A model generated the notes under the pieces. It was given only the letters and a program-made list of their open reading frames with translations, made no database searches and was not told the origin of the DNA. Made by a program: the position numbers and the translations under genes. Source: an uncultured Clostridia bacterium (lineage in GTDB: Bacteria > Bacillota > Clostridia > Christensenellales > Borkfalkiaceae). From it: DNA of 43,621 bases. Of the stretch, positions 1 to 7,947 are shown piece by piece (position 1 is the first letter of the stretch; every line of letters begins with the position of its first letter). The DNA is taken from the NCBI GenBank assembly GCA_944340905.1, contig CALVLT010000017.1, positions 1 to 43,621 of the forward strand, in the 5' to 3' direction.

Positions 1-32
1 GCTCGTGTGCCGTCTGCGGCGGCGAGCAGAGC

Positions 33-87
33 GGAGCGCGCAGCGCGACGAAGGAATCCCCTCGCAAAGGATAGCGAGCGCAAAACC
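33..87. repeat. 55-bp dispersed direct repeat, copy 1
   Basis: Matches 246-300 with a single difference (g at 80, a at 293). The unit contains GCGACGAAGGAATCCC followed by CGCAAAGGATAGCGAG. Part of the same motif recurs inverted near 120-145 (GATTCCTCGCTATCG... CTTCGTC). The whole of 1-330 looks like nested copies of an intergenic repeat family; no gene is seen there. Confidence 0.85.
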
Positions 88-212
88 GCGTTCTTATGCC
101 CGTAGGACAACGTATGGGGGGATTCCTCGCTATCGTTACTTCGTCCCTATGGGACTCGTGCGCCGCCTATGGCGTCGGGCGGAATGACGGTTAGCGGGCA
201 TTCTTCGTTCCG

Positions 213-246
213 CTCTGAATGACGGTTGGCTGTACGTCATTCAGAG
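213..246. repeat. Perfect 12-bp inverted repeat with 10-bp loop
   Basis: CTCTGAATGACG (213-224) is the exact reverse complement of CGTCATTCAGAG (235-246). It has no U-tract, so it is not an evident terminator. It is probably part of the dispersed repeat family at the window start. Confidence 0.75.
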
Positions 247-300
247 GAGCGCGCAGCGCGACGAAGGAATCCCCTCGCAAAGGATAGCGAGCACAAAACC
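246..300. repeat. 55-bp dispersed direct repeat, copy 2
   Basis: Second copy of the 33-87 unit in the same orientation, with one mismatch. It begins where the perfect 12-bp inverted repeat at 213-246 ends, so palindrome and direct repeat together look like one composite repeat element. Confidence 0.85.
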
Positions 301-331
301 ACATTATCATGTCTAAATCTCGGAGGTCAGG

Positions 332-601
332 ATGATCCATTCTCTTTCGGGCGGGGTGATCGCCGATAACGGCGTGCATACCTTCGTCAAAGTAGACGTC
401 ATGGGCGCGCCATGCTGGTACCTTGCGCCGCGCAGGCTGGAGGAGGGGGTGCACGTGCTCGTTCCCTACGGCAAGGCGGGGCGCCCCGCCCAGGGGATCG
501 TGCGCAAATGCGAGGACTGTACGCCGCAGACCGCGCCCGTCCCGCTCTCCCGCGCCCGCGCCGTGCTGCGCGTTCTGGCAGAAGGGGACGCAAATTTGTG
601 A
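332..601 (+). CDS. Small hypothetical protein (89 aa)
   Basis: The start is supported by a GGAGGTC ribosome-binding site at 322-328. The product has no signal peptide or membrane segment. The middle (about residues 28-58) contains WYLAPRRLEEGVHVLVPYGK, which reads like a small beta-barrel segment resembling the N-terminal part of PriA-type helicases. That resemblance is weak, so no function is assigned. The gene ends 17 bp before the -35 box of the manganese riboswitch promoter and is transcriptionally separate from mntP. Overlapping antisense frames exist, but only this one has a convincing ribosome-binding site. Confidence 0.5.
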   Translation: MIHSLSGGVIADNGVHTFVKVDVMGAPCWYLAPRRLEEGVHVLVPYGKAGRPAQGIVRKCEDCTPQTAPVPLSRARAVLRVLAEGDANL

Positions 602-618
602 AAACACGCAAAATTGTG

Positions 619-647
619 TTGACAGACAGGCCTTTGGCGAGTACAAT
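619..647 (+). promoter_or_regulatory. Sigma-A-type promoter of the mntP riboswitch
   Basis: TTGACA (619-624), a 17-bp spacer, and TACAAT (642-647). A start near 654 places the riboswitch aptamer at the very 5' end of the transcript. Confidence 0.85.
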
Positions 648-655
648 AAAGCAGC

Positions 656-755
656 AGACATAGGGGAGTAGTCGGCTCTTTCGAGCGATACCGTCCACAC
701 ATTGCGGCATATCCCGCGGGCGCTATCTGAAATGACGAGACTTATGCGTCGGAAC
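656..755 (+). ncRNA. yybP-ykoY manganese riboswitch
   Basis: The leader carries the family hallmark GGGGAGTAG at 663-671. The conserved 3' segment CTGAAATGACGAGACT at 727-742 runs directly into a terminator hairpin. The downstream gene is mntP, the classic target of this family: Mn2+ binding stabilises the aptamer and allows expression of the exporter. The 3' aptamer strand overlaps the terminator stem (738-789), as expected for transcriptional control. Signal and gene context agree well; exact aptamer borders are estimated. Confidence 0.88.
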
Positions 756-789
756 GCTTTGGCGTGCGTTCGGCGCATAAGTCTTTTTT
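738..789 (+). terminator. Riboswitch-controlled intrinsic terminator
   Basis: A long stem, AGACTTATGCG near 738 against CGCATAAGTCT ending near 784, has an inner GGAACGC/GCGTGCGTTC arm and is followed by six T (784-789). Its 5' strand overlaps the 3' conserved part of the aptamer, so ligand binding can compete with terminator folding. Confidence 0.85.
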
Positions 790-846
790 GTACCCCCGCA
801 GAAGAAGATTTTACCTTTGCGAACGCGCGTAAAGGAGATGGAGAAA

Positions 847-1461
847 ATGTCATTTTTGGAGATCGTGCTCATCGGCGCGGCGCTCGCGATGGACGCCGTC
901 GCCGTCAGCATGGCGAGCGGCATGGCGGAGCCGCACATGAAGACGGCGAAAGCGGTCGTCATGGCGGCAACGTTTGCGCTCTTTCAGTTCGCCATGCCCC
1001 TCATCGGGTATTTCTGCGGCTATGCCTTTTCCGCGATCGTCGAGCGCATTGCGCCGTGGCTCTCCTTTATGCTGCTCGCGCTTATCGGCGGGAAGATGCT
1101 CTTCGACTGCATCGGCGAACTGCGCGAAAAGGCGCGCTCGGACGCCCTGCGCCCCATGCTCGCTCCGCACGCGCAGACGCAGCGCGGCTTTGCGGCAAGG
1201 CTGATCGCCCAGGGCGTCGCCACCAGCCTCGACGCGCTCGCCGTGGGGGTGACGCTGCTCGCCGTGCAGACGTCGGACGGCCTGCCCCTGCACGTTGCCG
1301 GCTGTGCCGCCGTCATCGGCGCCGTCACCTTTGCGCTCTCCTTTGCGGGCGTGCAGTTGGGCAGAAGGGCGGGGGACAAATTCGCCGATTCCGCGGGACT
1401 TCTGGGCGGCGCGGTGCTCATCGCCATCGGCGTGAAACTGCTTGCGGAAGGGCTCGTGTGA
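847..1461 (+). CDS. mntP: Manganese efflux pump MntP
   Basis: Exports Mn2+ across the cytoplasmic membrane. The 204-aa length fits the family (about 190 aa). Six hydrophobic segments are visible. The paired family motifs are present: AMDAVAVS with Asp16 in the first helix and GVATSLDALAVG with Asp129 in the fourth, the acidic residues implicated in metal transport. I chose the ATG at 847 because AGGAG at 833-837 sits nine bases upstream; the in-frame ATG at 838 touches the ribosome-binding site. The gene follows a yybP-ykoY riboswitch and terminator, so expression should rise with intracellular Mn2+. It is a single-gene unit; the next gene has its own promoter. Confidence 0.95.
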   Translation: MSFLEIVLIGAALAMDAVAVSMASGMAEPHMKTAKAVVMAATFALFQFAMPLIGYFCGYAFSAIVERIAPWLSFMLLALIGGKMLFDCIGELREKARSDALRPMLAPHAQTQRGFAARLIAQGVATSLDALAVGVTLLAVQTSDGLPLHVAGCAAVIGAVTFALSFAGVQLGRRAGDKFADSAGLLGGAVLIAIGVKLLAEGLV

Positions 1462-1476
1462 AAAACGCTTACAATC

Positions 1477-1505
1477 TTGACATATCTCTCCCCGGATGAT
1501 ATAAT
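1477..1505 (+). promoter_or_regulatory. Promoter of the acyltransferase gene
   Basis: TTGACA (1477-1482), a 17-bp spacer, and TATAAT (1500-1505), about 50 bp upstream of the ATG at 1555. Both hexamers match consensus perfectly, so strong constitutive expression is expected. Confidence 0.85.
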
Positions 1506-1554
1506 ATAGGCACAGGGCGACAAAAGCGGCGCCCGTTCGCCGAGGAGGAGAGGT

Positions 1555-2841
1555 ATGGCGAAGATCAGACACTACGATTTTACAAGGCGGCCCATGAAGC
1601 CGAGCAAGTTCTGGATGTGGCTTGCGCGCAATTTTGCCATCCGTCCCCGCCTGAAGGGACGCAAGGTGACGGTCGTCAAAAAGAACATGGAGGGCATCGA
1701 GCCGCCCTACCTGCTGTTTGTCACGCACGCGAGCATGCTCGACTTTCCCGCCATGTACACCGCCGTCGCGCCCTATGACGCAAACAACGTCGTTGCCATC
1801 GACGCGGTGCGCGACGTGGGTGATTTTTTCATGCGCCGCCTGGGCTGCATCACCAAGCGCAAGTTCGTCAAGGATTTGAGCCTCATCCGCAACATGCGCT
1901 ATTGTGCCGAAAAGTACGGAACGATCGTGTGTATTTATCCCGAGGCGCGCTATACTTTGGACGGCACGACGGGCTTTTTGCCCGATTCGCTGGGGAAAAT
2001 GTGCAAGCTCATGAACGTGCCCGCCGTCGTACTGCGGCTGTACGGCACCTTCATTGCCGCGCCCCAGTGGAACAAGGACGAGCAGTACCTTCCCCTGCGC
2101 TGCGAGCTGGAGTGCGTCGCCACCAGGGAGGAGGTCAAAAGCCTTTCCGCGGACGAGCTGAACTGCCGCGTGCATGCGGCGATGCAGCGGGATGACTACG
2201 CCTATCAGCGCGCCGAGGGCATCGAGATCAAAAATCCCAGGCGTGCGGACGGGCTGCACAATATCCTCTATCAGTGTCCGCACTGCGGCAAGGAGTTCAT
2301 GATGTATTCGGAGGGCACCCGCCTGTGGTGCGCCGCCTGCGGCAAGGCGTGGCAGCTGAGCACCTTCTGCGAACTCACCGCCGAGGAGGGAGAGACGGAA
2401 TTCCGCTTTGTTCCCGACTGGACGGCGTGGGAGCGCGAAAACGTGCGCCGCGAGGTGCGCGAAGGACGCTACCGGTTCGAGGCGGAAGTCACCGTCCACA
2501 CCCTGCCCAACGCCAAGCGCTTTTACGATCAGGGCAGGGGCAGACTGGTGCAGACGTGCGAGGGGACCTTCCTCTCCTGCACGGCGTACGGCGAGGCGCG
2601 CGAACTTTCCTGGGCGGGCACTGAGCTGGAGAGCGTCCATATCGAAAACGACTATCCCTACCGCAAGGACAAGTATAAAAAGAACATCTTCGGCGACTGT
2701 ATCGACATCTCCACGCACGACGACAGCTACTGGCTGCACCCCGTGGGCATGCGCGACCGGCTCACCAAAATTTCCTTCGCAACGGAGGAGATCTATCTGC
2801 TCGCCAGGGAGAAAGTGAAGGAGCGCGGCAAAAAGGGATAG
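1555..2841 (+). CDS. PlsC-like acyltransferase with C-terminal zinc-ribbon extension
   Basis: Residues about 40-200 form a lysophosphatidate/glycerolipid acyltransferase (PlsC-like) domain with the catalytic HX4D motif His58...Asp63 (THASMLDFP) and a YPEAR segment (129-132) in the position of the substrate-binding PEGTR block. An added C-terminal half begins with a C4 zinc ribbon (CPHC 241-244, CAAC 259-262) and ends in an unrecognised beta-rich domain of about 160 residues. At 428 aa it is much longer than a housekeeping PlsC (about 240 aa). There is no obvious transmembrane helix. The ribosome-binding site GAGGAGGAGAGG lies just upstream. It probably transfers an acyl group in the membrane-lipid or envelope pathway; the acceptor is unknown. 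Confidence 0.8.
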   Translation: MAKIRHYDFTRRPMKPSKFWMWLARNFAIRPRLKGRKVTVVKKNMEGIEPPYLLFVTHASMLDFPAMYTAVAPYDANNVVAIDAVRDVGDFFMRRLGCITKRKFVKDLSLIRNMRYCAEKYGTIVCIYPEARYTLDGTTGFLPDSLGKMCKLMNVPAVVLRLYGTFIAAPQWNKDEQYLPLRCELECVATREEVKSLSADELNCRVHAAMQRDDYAYQRAEGIEIKNPRRADGLHNILYQCPHCGKEFMMYSEGTRLWCAACGKAWQLSTFCELTAEEGETEFRFVPDWTAWERENVRREVREGRYRFEAEVTVHTLPNAKRFYDQGRGRLVQTCEGTFLSCTAYGEARELSWAGTELESVHIENDYPYRKDKYKKNIFGDCIDISTHDDSYWLHPVGMRDRLTKISFATEEIYLLAREKVKERGKKG

Positions 2842-2869
2842 AGTCACAGCATGATAGGACAAATACGGC

Positions 2870-3028
2870 ATGCTCTCCATGAAGGAATTTTGTGAACGGC
2901 TCAGAGAGCTGAGACTGTCAAGAGGGCTTTCCCAAAGGGATACGGCAAACTTGTTGGGGGTTTCGCGCTCCGCCTATGCCAATTACGAGCTAGGGCATTG
3001 CAAAGCGCCCCGAGGGGATAAAACGTAA
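2870..3028 (+). pseudogene. Truncated XRE-family HTH regulator remnant (52 aa)
   Basis: An ATG at 2870 opens a 52-codon frame matching an HTH_3/XRE helix-turn-helix: FCERLRELRLSRGLSQRD, then NLLGVSRSAYANYELG. After the recognition helix, where family members continue with a conserved P-x-x-x-x-L-x-x-I-A segment, the frame diverges (HCKAPRGDKT) and stops. The DNA-binding half is recognisable but the fold is incomplete, which points to a decayed regulator rather than a working one. An intrinsic terminator follows at 3064-3090. Confidence 0.65.
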
Positions 3029-3063
3029 AATACAAAGTGAGCATGTGGAACATTGCTCCTCCC

Positions 3064-3090
3064 AAAACCGTCGGGAATCGACGGTTTTTT
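3064..3090 (+). terminator. Intrinsic terminator
   Basis: The stem AAAACCGTCG / CGACGGTTTT with loop GGAAT is followed by a long T-rich tract (TTTTTTGTTTTTT). It closes the acyltransferase/HTH-remnant transcript. Confidence 0.85.
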
Positions 3091-3170
3091 GTTTTTTCGC
3101 AGAGGATCGCCGTGGACGGTGCAGGCTTTTTCTTGACTGAAGGGAGTATATGCGTACATTTTTCCGCATC

Positions 3171-3196
3171 AAAAACGGTTGCCCGCAGGCAACCGT
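3171..3196 (-). terminator. Intrinsic terminator of the AraC-family gene
   Basis: Perfect 9-bp stem ACGGTTGCC (3175-3183) / GGCAACCGT (3188-3196) with a 4-nt loop. On the minus strand it is followed by a T-run (complement of 3171-3174), correct for the leftward regulator gene. The intergenic stretch 3197-3296 shows no further gene. Confidence 0.8.
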
Positions 3197-3296
3197 AAAA
3201 TATTTATTTTGTCCATTTGTGAAAGTGTTTTCTCTATTGTATTTTGTGATTTCTGTGATATAGTCAAATTGTCCCCGGCGGGGTACGTGCGGGCTT

Positions 3297-4163
3297 TCAG
3301 GATTTGTTTGACGGTATTCCCACATTCTTCATGCGGAACCGCAGGGGCGGAACGCCGTACAGCTTTTTGAACATGCGCGAAAAATACTGCGCATCGGCAA
3401 TGCCGACGCTTGCGGCAATGTCCGTCACGCTCATGTTGGTCGTCATGATCAGTTCGAGCGCGCGGTTGAATTTCAGCTTGATGATGTGCTGATGGATGGA
3501 AAGTCCCGTCTGCCGCAGCACAATATTGTTGAGATAGTTGGGGTGATAGGAAAAGATATTGCCGAGCGACTGCAGGGTGGGCGATTCGATAAAGTGATTT
3601 TGCAGATACAGCACGACCTTTTCCGCAAGTGTGGCGGAGGGGGACTGAATTTCGGCAAGGCGGGAGAGGTGATAGAGCACGTCGAAGAAGATGGCGTTGA
3701 GCTTGAGGCGGCGGAAACTGGTGGTTCGCTGATATTCCTGGCAGAGCTGCAGAAGGGGTTCGCGCAGGATGCCCGCATCGGGAATATAGATCACGTCGTT
3801 GAAGCTCTTTTTATCCTCAAAGTTCACCCGTTCGCTCAGAATTTTGCTCTCCGAAAAGGACTTGATGGAACAGGGCGGCACGGGTGTGGTCACGTGTTCG
3901 GCACACCGCGTATAATCGAAATTGCACGAGGCGATCTCAAAGGACGGCGTGCCGGCGTCCTTGGCGTAGGAATACACCGTGCCCGCATGCCAGATGAGCA
4001 GGCAGTTGGGCGACATATGATAGGGTTTGCTGTTGAGGGTGATGGTCGCCGAGCCATCCAGCGCAAAATACAGGCGGTGGTCGTAGTTGACGACGTTTTT
4101 CTTGGAAGAGAGCGTCTGGCGCGTTGCAAACCGTACAAACGGCGCAATATTTTCAAATAACAT
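3297..4163 (-). CDS. AraC-family transcriptional regulator
   Basis: A 288-aa protein with the standard two-part layout. Residues about 20-110 form a cupin-like ligand-sensing domain (contains YFALDGSATITLNSKPYHM). Residues about 185-285 form two helix-turn-helix motifs of the AraC/XylS type: LQSLGNIFSYHPNYLNNI, and MSVTDIAASVGIADAQYFSR followed by MFKKLYGVPPLRFR. It is divergent from the carbohydrate operon starting at 4233, separated by only 69 bp, so it is very likely that operon's sugar-responsive activator; the ligand is unknown. Its own promoter (4190-4218, minus) overlaps the leader of the operon, giving room for autoregulation. A terminator sits at 3171-3196. Confidence 0.92.
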   Translation of the reverse strand: MLFENIAPFVRFATRQTLSSKKNVVNYDHRLYFALDGSATITLNSKPYHMSPNCLLIWHAGTVYSYAKDAGTPSFEIASCNFDYTRCAEHVTTPVPPCSIKSFSESKILSERVNFEDKKSFNDVIYIPDAGILREPLLQLCQEYQRTTSFRRLKLNAIFFDVLYHLSRLAEIQSPSATLAEKVVLYLQNHFIESPTLQSLGNIFSYHPNYLNNIVLRQTGLSIHQHIIKLKFNRALELIMTTNMSVTDIAASVGIADAQYFSRMFKKLYGVPPLRFRMKNVGIPSNKS

Positions 4164-4189
4164 GTCCGCACTCCGAAATTTTTGCGTTC

Positions 4190-4218
4190 ATTATAGCAGA
4201 AAACAAGGCGGCGGTCAA
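4190..4218 (-). promoter_or_regulatory. Promoter of the AraC-family gene
   Basis: On the minus strand: TTGACC (complement of 4213-4218), a 17-bp spacer, and TATAAT (complement of 4190-4195), 27 bp before the regulator's ATG. No equally good rightward promoter is visible in 4164-4232; the operon promoter probably lies inside the 5' end of the regulator gene (TTGCAA at 4124 with an AT-rich stretch near 4148) and needs activation. Confidence 0.7.
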
Positions 4219-4232
4219 CAAGGAGGAGGAAA

Positions 4233-5375
4233 ATGAAACGAATCCCATTGTACGCATACTATTTCCCGAACTGGCATGTGGATGCGCGCAACGAGGCATG
4301 GCACGGCAAAGGCTGGACGGAATGGGAGGTGCTCAAGTGCGCCCGCGCGCGCTTTGAAGGGCACGAGCAGCCCGCCGTTCCGCTGTGGGGATACGAGGAC
4401 GAGGCGGACCCGCGCGTCATGGAAAAGAAGATCGCGACGGCGAGAGCATACGGCATCGACGGCTTTCTCTTCGATACCTATTATTTTGACGACGGGCCGT
4501 ACCGCGCGCGCTGTCTGGACGAGGGCTTTCTCGCATCGGGAACGGATTTCCCGTTTGCCGTCATGTGGTGCAACCATGACAGCATCTATGCGCACCCTTC
4601 GCCGCGCAATATCGTCTCGCCCGTGCTCAAGAGCGGGCGGGTGAGCGAAGAGGACTTCGTGCGCATCACCGACGATTTTATCCGCAAATATTTTGCCCGT
4701 TCCAACTATATCCGCGTGGAGGGGAAGCTTCTGTTCATCGTCTACAACGTCGTGCGCCTGAGCCGGGACTTCGGCTCCGCGGCACGCGTGCGCGCTGCCT
4801 TCGACGGCCTGCGCGAACGGGTGCGGCGCGCGGGGCTGGGGGAAATGGTCATCGGCTGCCATGCGCCCGAGGTGCTCGGTGCGTTCAAAGAGCGGGAGGA
4901 CGCCAACCGTTTTCTGGCGGAAATCGGCGTAGACGAAGGGGTGCGCTACTGGTGGCCGACGCGTCACTGCGACGATCCGCGCTTTCCGGAGCATGTGCTT
5001 ACCGTCGGCTATTCCGAGTTTGTGGATGCGGGGCTGGATCGCGGCCGCGCCGATGCCGCGTTCTTTGACATCCCCGTCAACCTGAATGTGTGCTGCGGCC
5101 TGGACAACAGCCCGCGCACCATACAATCGGAGACGTATGAAAATTTAGAGTGCTATCCGTGGGGGTCTGTCGTCGTCGGACGCAACAGAAAGGATTACGA
5201 GCGCGCCCTGCGCGAGACCAAGCGGCTTGCCGAACGCGCCGATTACCGCGGCCACTTCATCACCTTCAATTCGTGGAACGAGTGGACGGAGGGCAACTAC
5301 CTCGAGCCGGACACCGTGTACGGATATGAATTTCTCGAATGTATCAGAAAAATCTTCAAGGAGAAAAACCAATGA
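4233..5375 (+). CDS. GH99/WbsX-like glycosidase-family protein, paralogue 1
   Basis: A 380-aa protein of the glycosyltransferase_WbsX / GH99-like (TIM-barrel) family. It opens with YAYYFPNWH, then GKGWTEWEVLK and a GHEQP...P.WGY block typical of the family. The C-terminal signature NEWTEGNYLEP carries Glu350 and Glu353, spaced like the ExxE catalytic pair of GH99 endo-mannosidases/mannanases. There is no signal peptide, so it should act in the cytoplasm. WbsX proteins were named from O-antigen clusters, but here the neighbours are a sugar importer and catabolic enzymes, so hydrolysis of an imported oligosaccharide is the better inference. It is the first gene of the operon (ribosome-binding site AAGGAGGAGG) and overlaps the next gene by ATGA. 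It is a clear tandem paralogue of 5372-6496. Confidence 0.85.
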   Translation: MKRIPLYAYYFPNWHVDARNEAWHGKGWTEWEVLKCARARFEGHEQPAVPLWGYEDEADPRVMEKKIATARAYGIDGFLFDTYYFDDGPYRARCLDEGFLASGTDFPFAVMWCNHDSIYAHPSPRNIVSPVLKSGRVSEEDFVRITDDFIRKYFARSNYIRVEGKLLFIVYNVVRLSRDFGSAARVRAAFDGLRERVRRAGLGEMVIGCHAPEVLGAFKEREDANRFLAEIGVDEGVRYWWPTRHCDDPRFPEHVLTVGYSEFVDAGLDRGRADAAFFDIPVNLNVCCGLDNSPRTIQSETYENLECYPWGSVVVGRNRKDYERALRETKRLAERADYRGHFITFNSWNEWTEGNYLEPDTVYGYEFLECIRKIFKEKNQ

Positions 5376-6496
5376 AACGCAAACCTCTCTATGCCTATTA
5401 TTTTCCGAACTGGCACGTGGACGCCCTGAACGAGAAGTGGCACGGCAAAGGTTGGACGGAGTGGGAGGTGCTCAAGTGCGCCCGCGCGCGCTTTGAGGGG
5501 CACGAACAGCCCAAAGTCCCGCTGTGGGGGTACGAGGACGAGGCAGACCCGCGCGTCATGCAAAAGAAGATCGCGACGGCAAAGGCGTACGGCATCGACG
5601 GGTTTATTTTCGATACCTACTGTTATGCACAGGCGGAGTACCGCATGCGCTGCCTGGACGAGGGCTTTCTCGCATCGGGAACGGACTTTCCGTTCGCTCT
5701 CATGTGGTGCAACCACGACGCCATCTATGCTCATCCTTCGCCGCGCAACATCATCTCGCCCGTGCTCATGTCGGGCGCCGTGACCGAGGCGGACTTCGTG
5801 CGCATCACCGACAATTTCATTCACAGGTATTTTACCCGCCCCAACTATATCCGCGTGGACGGCAGGCTGCTGTTCATTATCTACAACGTGGGCAAGCTTG
5901 TCAGGGAGTTCGGCTCGGTGGAGGAGACGGCGCGCATCTTCAAGGAATTCCGCGAGCGCGTGCGCCGTGCGGGGCTGGGCGAAGTACACCTCGCCTGCGT
6001 GCCCGACATCATAGAGGACCTGCTGGATAAACCCCGCGAACTCAACGCGCTGCTCAGAACGCTCGGCATCGACGAGGGGGTGCGCTATTGGTGGCCCGTC
6101 AAATATCAGGACGACCGTCTGAGCGTGGAATACGCCGACTTCGTGGACGCGGGCATCGCAACGTTTGAACACGATGCGGCGTTTTATGAGATCCCCATGA
6201 CCGTGCACCTCATGACGGGACTGGATCAGAGTCCGCGCACCATTCAGTCGGAGACGTACGAAAATCTCAATACGTATCCGTGGTATGCTGTCGTCGTGCA
6301 CAGCAGTCCCGAACAGTATGAGCGCGCACTGCGCGCGGCGCTGGAATACAGCCGGCGCAGGGATTACCGCGGCAGCTTTGTCACGGCCATCTGGAACGAG
6401 TGGACGGAGGGCAACTATCTCGAACCGGACGAGCAGTTCGGCTACGGGTATCTCGAGGCGATCAAAAAAGTTTTCGGAGTAAGGGAAGATGATTGA
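5372..6496 (+). CDS. GH99/WbsX-like glycosidase-family protein, paralogue 2
   Basis: A 374-aa tandem duplicate of the preceding gene. The N-terminal 60 residues are nearly identical, while the middle (about 190-300) diverges, as expected if substrate subsites changed after duplication. The ExxE pair is kept as Glu343 and Glu346 in WNEWTEGNYLEP. There is no signal peptide, so a cytoplasmic location is predicted. I start it at 5372, where ATG overlaps the upstream TGA (ATGA) and AAGGAG at 5358-5363 is well placed; an upstream in-frame ATG at 5339 lies inside the previous gene and lacks a ribosome-binding site. It probably acts with paralogue 1 on different linkages or ends of the same imported glycan. 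Substrate unknown. Confidence 0.85.
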   Translation: MKRKPLYAYYFPNWHVDALNEKWHGKGWTEWEVLKCARARFEGHEQPKVPLWGYEDEADPRVMQKKIATAKAYGIDGFIFDTYCYAQAEYRMRCLDEGFLASGTDFPFALMWCNHDAIYAHPSPRNIISPVLMSGAVTEADFVRITDNFIHRYFTRPNYIRVDGRLLFIIYNVGKLVREFGSVEETARIFKEFRERVRRAGLGEVHLACVPDIIEDLLDKPRELNALLRTLGIDEGVRYWWPVKYQDDRLSVEYADFVDAGIATFEHDAAFYEIPMTVHLMTGLDQSPRTIQSETYENLNTYPWYAVVVHSSPEQYERALRAALEYSRRRDYRGSFVTAIWNEWTEGNYLEPDEQFGYGYLEAIKKVFGVREDD

Positions 6497-7937
6497 ACGC
6501 AAAAAGAAAAGAACGTGCCGCATCGGAATTTTTGCGGTCGCGCACGCTGTGTATTGGGAACAGTTCCCCGGATTGTATGAATCGCTCATGGGCTACTATG
6601 CGCTTGCGTGCGGCAAGGTGCGCGCGAACGACGTCGAACTGTTGGACTTCGGTATGGTGGATTCGAGCGAAAAGGCATTTGAGACCGCGCCGAAGATGCT
6701 CGGCGCAGACCTCGATCTCGTGTTCTGCGACATGGTGACGTATGCCACCTCCTCCGTCTTTGCGCCCATTCTGCAGGCGCTGGGCAAGATCCCCGTCGTG
6801 CTCCTTGCGCTGCAGCCCCGCCGCGCCATGGACTACGGCAAGGCGTGCACCTTCATGCAGCTGGAAAACGACAGCATCTGCGCCGTTCCCGAGTTTACCT
6901 GTGTCGCGCAGCGCTTTCATAAGCCTGTCAACGACGTCATTCTCGGTACGCTGGAGGGGGATGCGCAGGCGGACGGGCAGATCGCCGAGTGGTGCGATAT
7001 TGCCAAGGTGCTGCGCGGGCTGCGCGGGGCGCGCCTCGGGCTGATGGGACGGGTGCTGGAGGCGATGTACGACATGCACGCCGACCCCACGGCGATCGCG
7101 GCGGCTTTCGGCGTACACGTTCCGCTCATCGAGATCGACGACCTTTTGCAGGCATATGAGGAGGTGACGCCCGCCGAGGTGGCGGACAAGACGGCGCTCA
7201 TCCGCGCGGAATTCGATATGCCCGATCCCAAGAGTGATCCCGTCACACGCAAACTGACGGACGACGATCTGCAGCAGGCGGCAAAGTCCGCCGCTGCGCT
7301 CGACCGCCTTGTGGAGCGCTTTCACCTCGACGGCATGGCGTACTATTACGAGGGCCGCAGGGATTCCCTCGCGCGCACGGTGGCGACTACGCTCATCGTG
7401 GGCAACTCCATTCTCAACGCGCAGGGAATACCCATGTGCGGCGAGTTCGACATCAAGACGAACATCGCCATGTTCATCATGGACAGGCTGGATATGGGCG
7501 GCAGCTTTGCCGAGCTGCACCCCTTTGATTTTGACGACAACGTCATCCTCATCGGGCATGACGGGCCGCACCATATCAGGATCGCGGAGGGCAAGCCCGT
7601 TCTGCGCTCCCTCGTCAAGTATCACGGCAAGCCGGGTTCGGGCGCGTCCGTCGAGTTCAAGCTCAAGGAAGGACCCATCACGATGCTGGGCATCACGCAG
7701 ACGGGGGAGGGAACATTCAAGTTTGTCATCGGGGAGGGGTACTCCAAGGCGGGGCCTATCCCGCCCACGGGGAACACGAACACGCGCGGCTACTTTCCGC
7801 CCGATACCCGCGACTTCATCCGCCGCTGGGTCTTGGAGGGGCCGACGCATCACTATGCGCTGGGCATCGGCCACAGGGCGCAGACCATTGCCCGCATTGC
7901 CGAAATTCTCGGGATAGAGTATGTCATCGTGCGCTGA
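6489..7937 (+). CDS. L-arabinose/L-fucose isomerase-family protein
   Basis: A 482-aa cytoplasmic protein of the L-arabinose isomerase/L-fucose isomerase superfamily (aldose-ketose isomerisation with a divalent metal). The metal-ligand positions of AraA can be lined up: Glu319 in CGEFDIKT (AraA GEGDWKT), Glu342 in FAELHP, His357 in LIGHDGP, His454 in GPTHH. Length is close to AraA (about 500 aa), but overall it is divergent, so the sugar cannot be read from sequence. No kinase or epimerase gene lies next to it, so the ketose product must be handled elsewhere. It overlaps the preceding gene by 8 bp and the next start is 10 bp downstream, so it belongs to the operon. Mn2+ dependence is expected from the family. 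Confidence 0.82.
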   Translation: MIERKKKRTCRIGIFAVAHAVYWEQFPGLYESLMGYYALACGKVRANDVELLDFGMVDSSEKAFETAPKMLGADLDLVFCDMVTYATSSVFAPILQALGKIPVVLLALQPRRAMDYGKACTFMQLENDSICAVPEFTCVAQRFHKPVNDVILGTLEGDAQADGQIAEWCDIAKVLRGLRGARLGLMGRVLEAMYDMHADPTAIAAAFGVHVPLIEIDDLLQAYEEVTPAEVADKTALIRAEFDMPDPKSDPVTRKLTDDDLQQAAKSAAALDRLVERFHLDGMAYYYEGRRDSLARTVATTLIVGNSILNAQGIPMCGEFDIKTNIAMFIMDRLDMGGSFAELHPFDFDDNVILIGHDGPHHIRIAEGKPVLRSLVKYHGKPGSGASVEFKLKEGPITMLGITQTGEGTFKFVIGEGYSKAGPIPPTGNTNTRGYFPPDTRDFIRRWVLEGPTHHYALGIGHRAQTIARIAEILGIEYVIVR

Positions 7938-7947
7938 GGAGGAGAAC

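Noticed and set aside
850-2880. 676-codon open frame on the minus strand opposite mntP and the acyltransferase
   Set aside because: It runs antisense to two clearly recognisable genes and reads as compositionally biased, His/Arg/Ala-rich sequence; such frames are common in GC-rich DNA with high third-position GC.
5297-6589. 430-codon minus-strand frame opposite the second GH99-like gene
   Set aside because: Antisense shadow of a conserved gene; no ribosome-binding site and no family resemblance.
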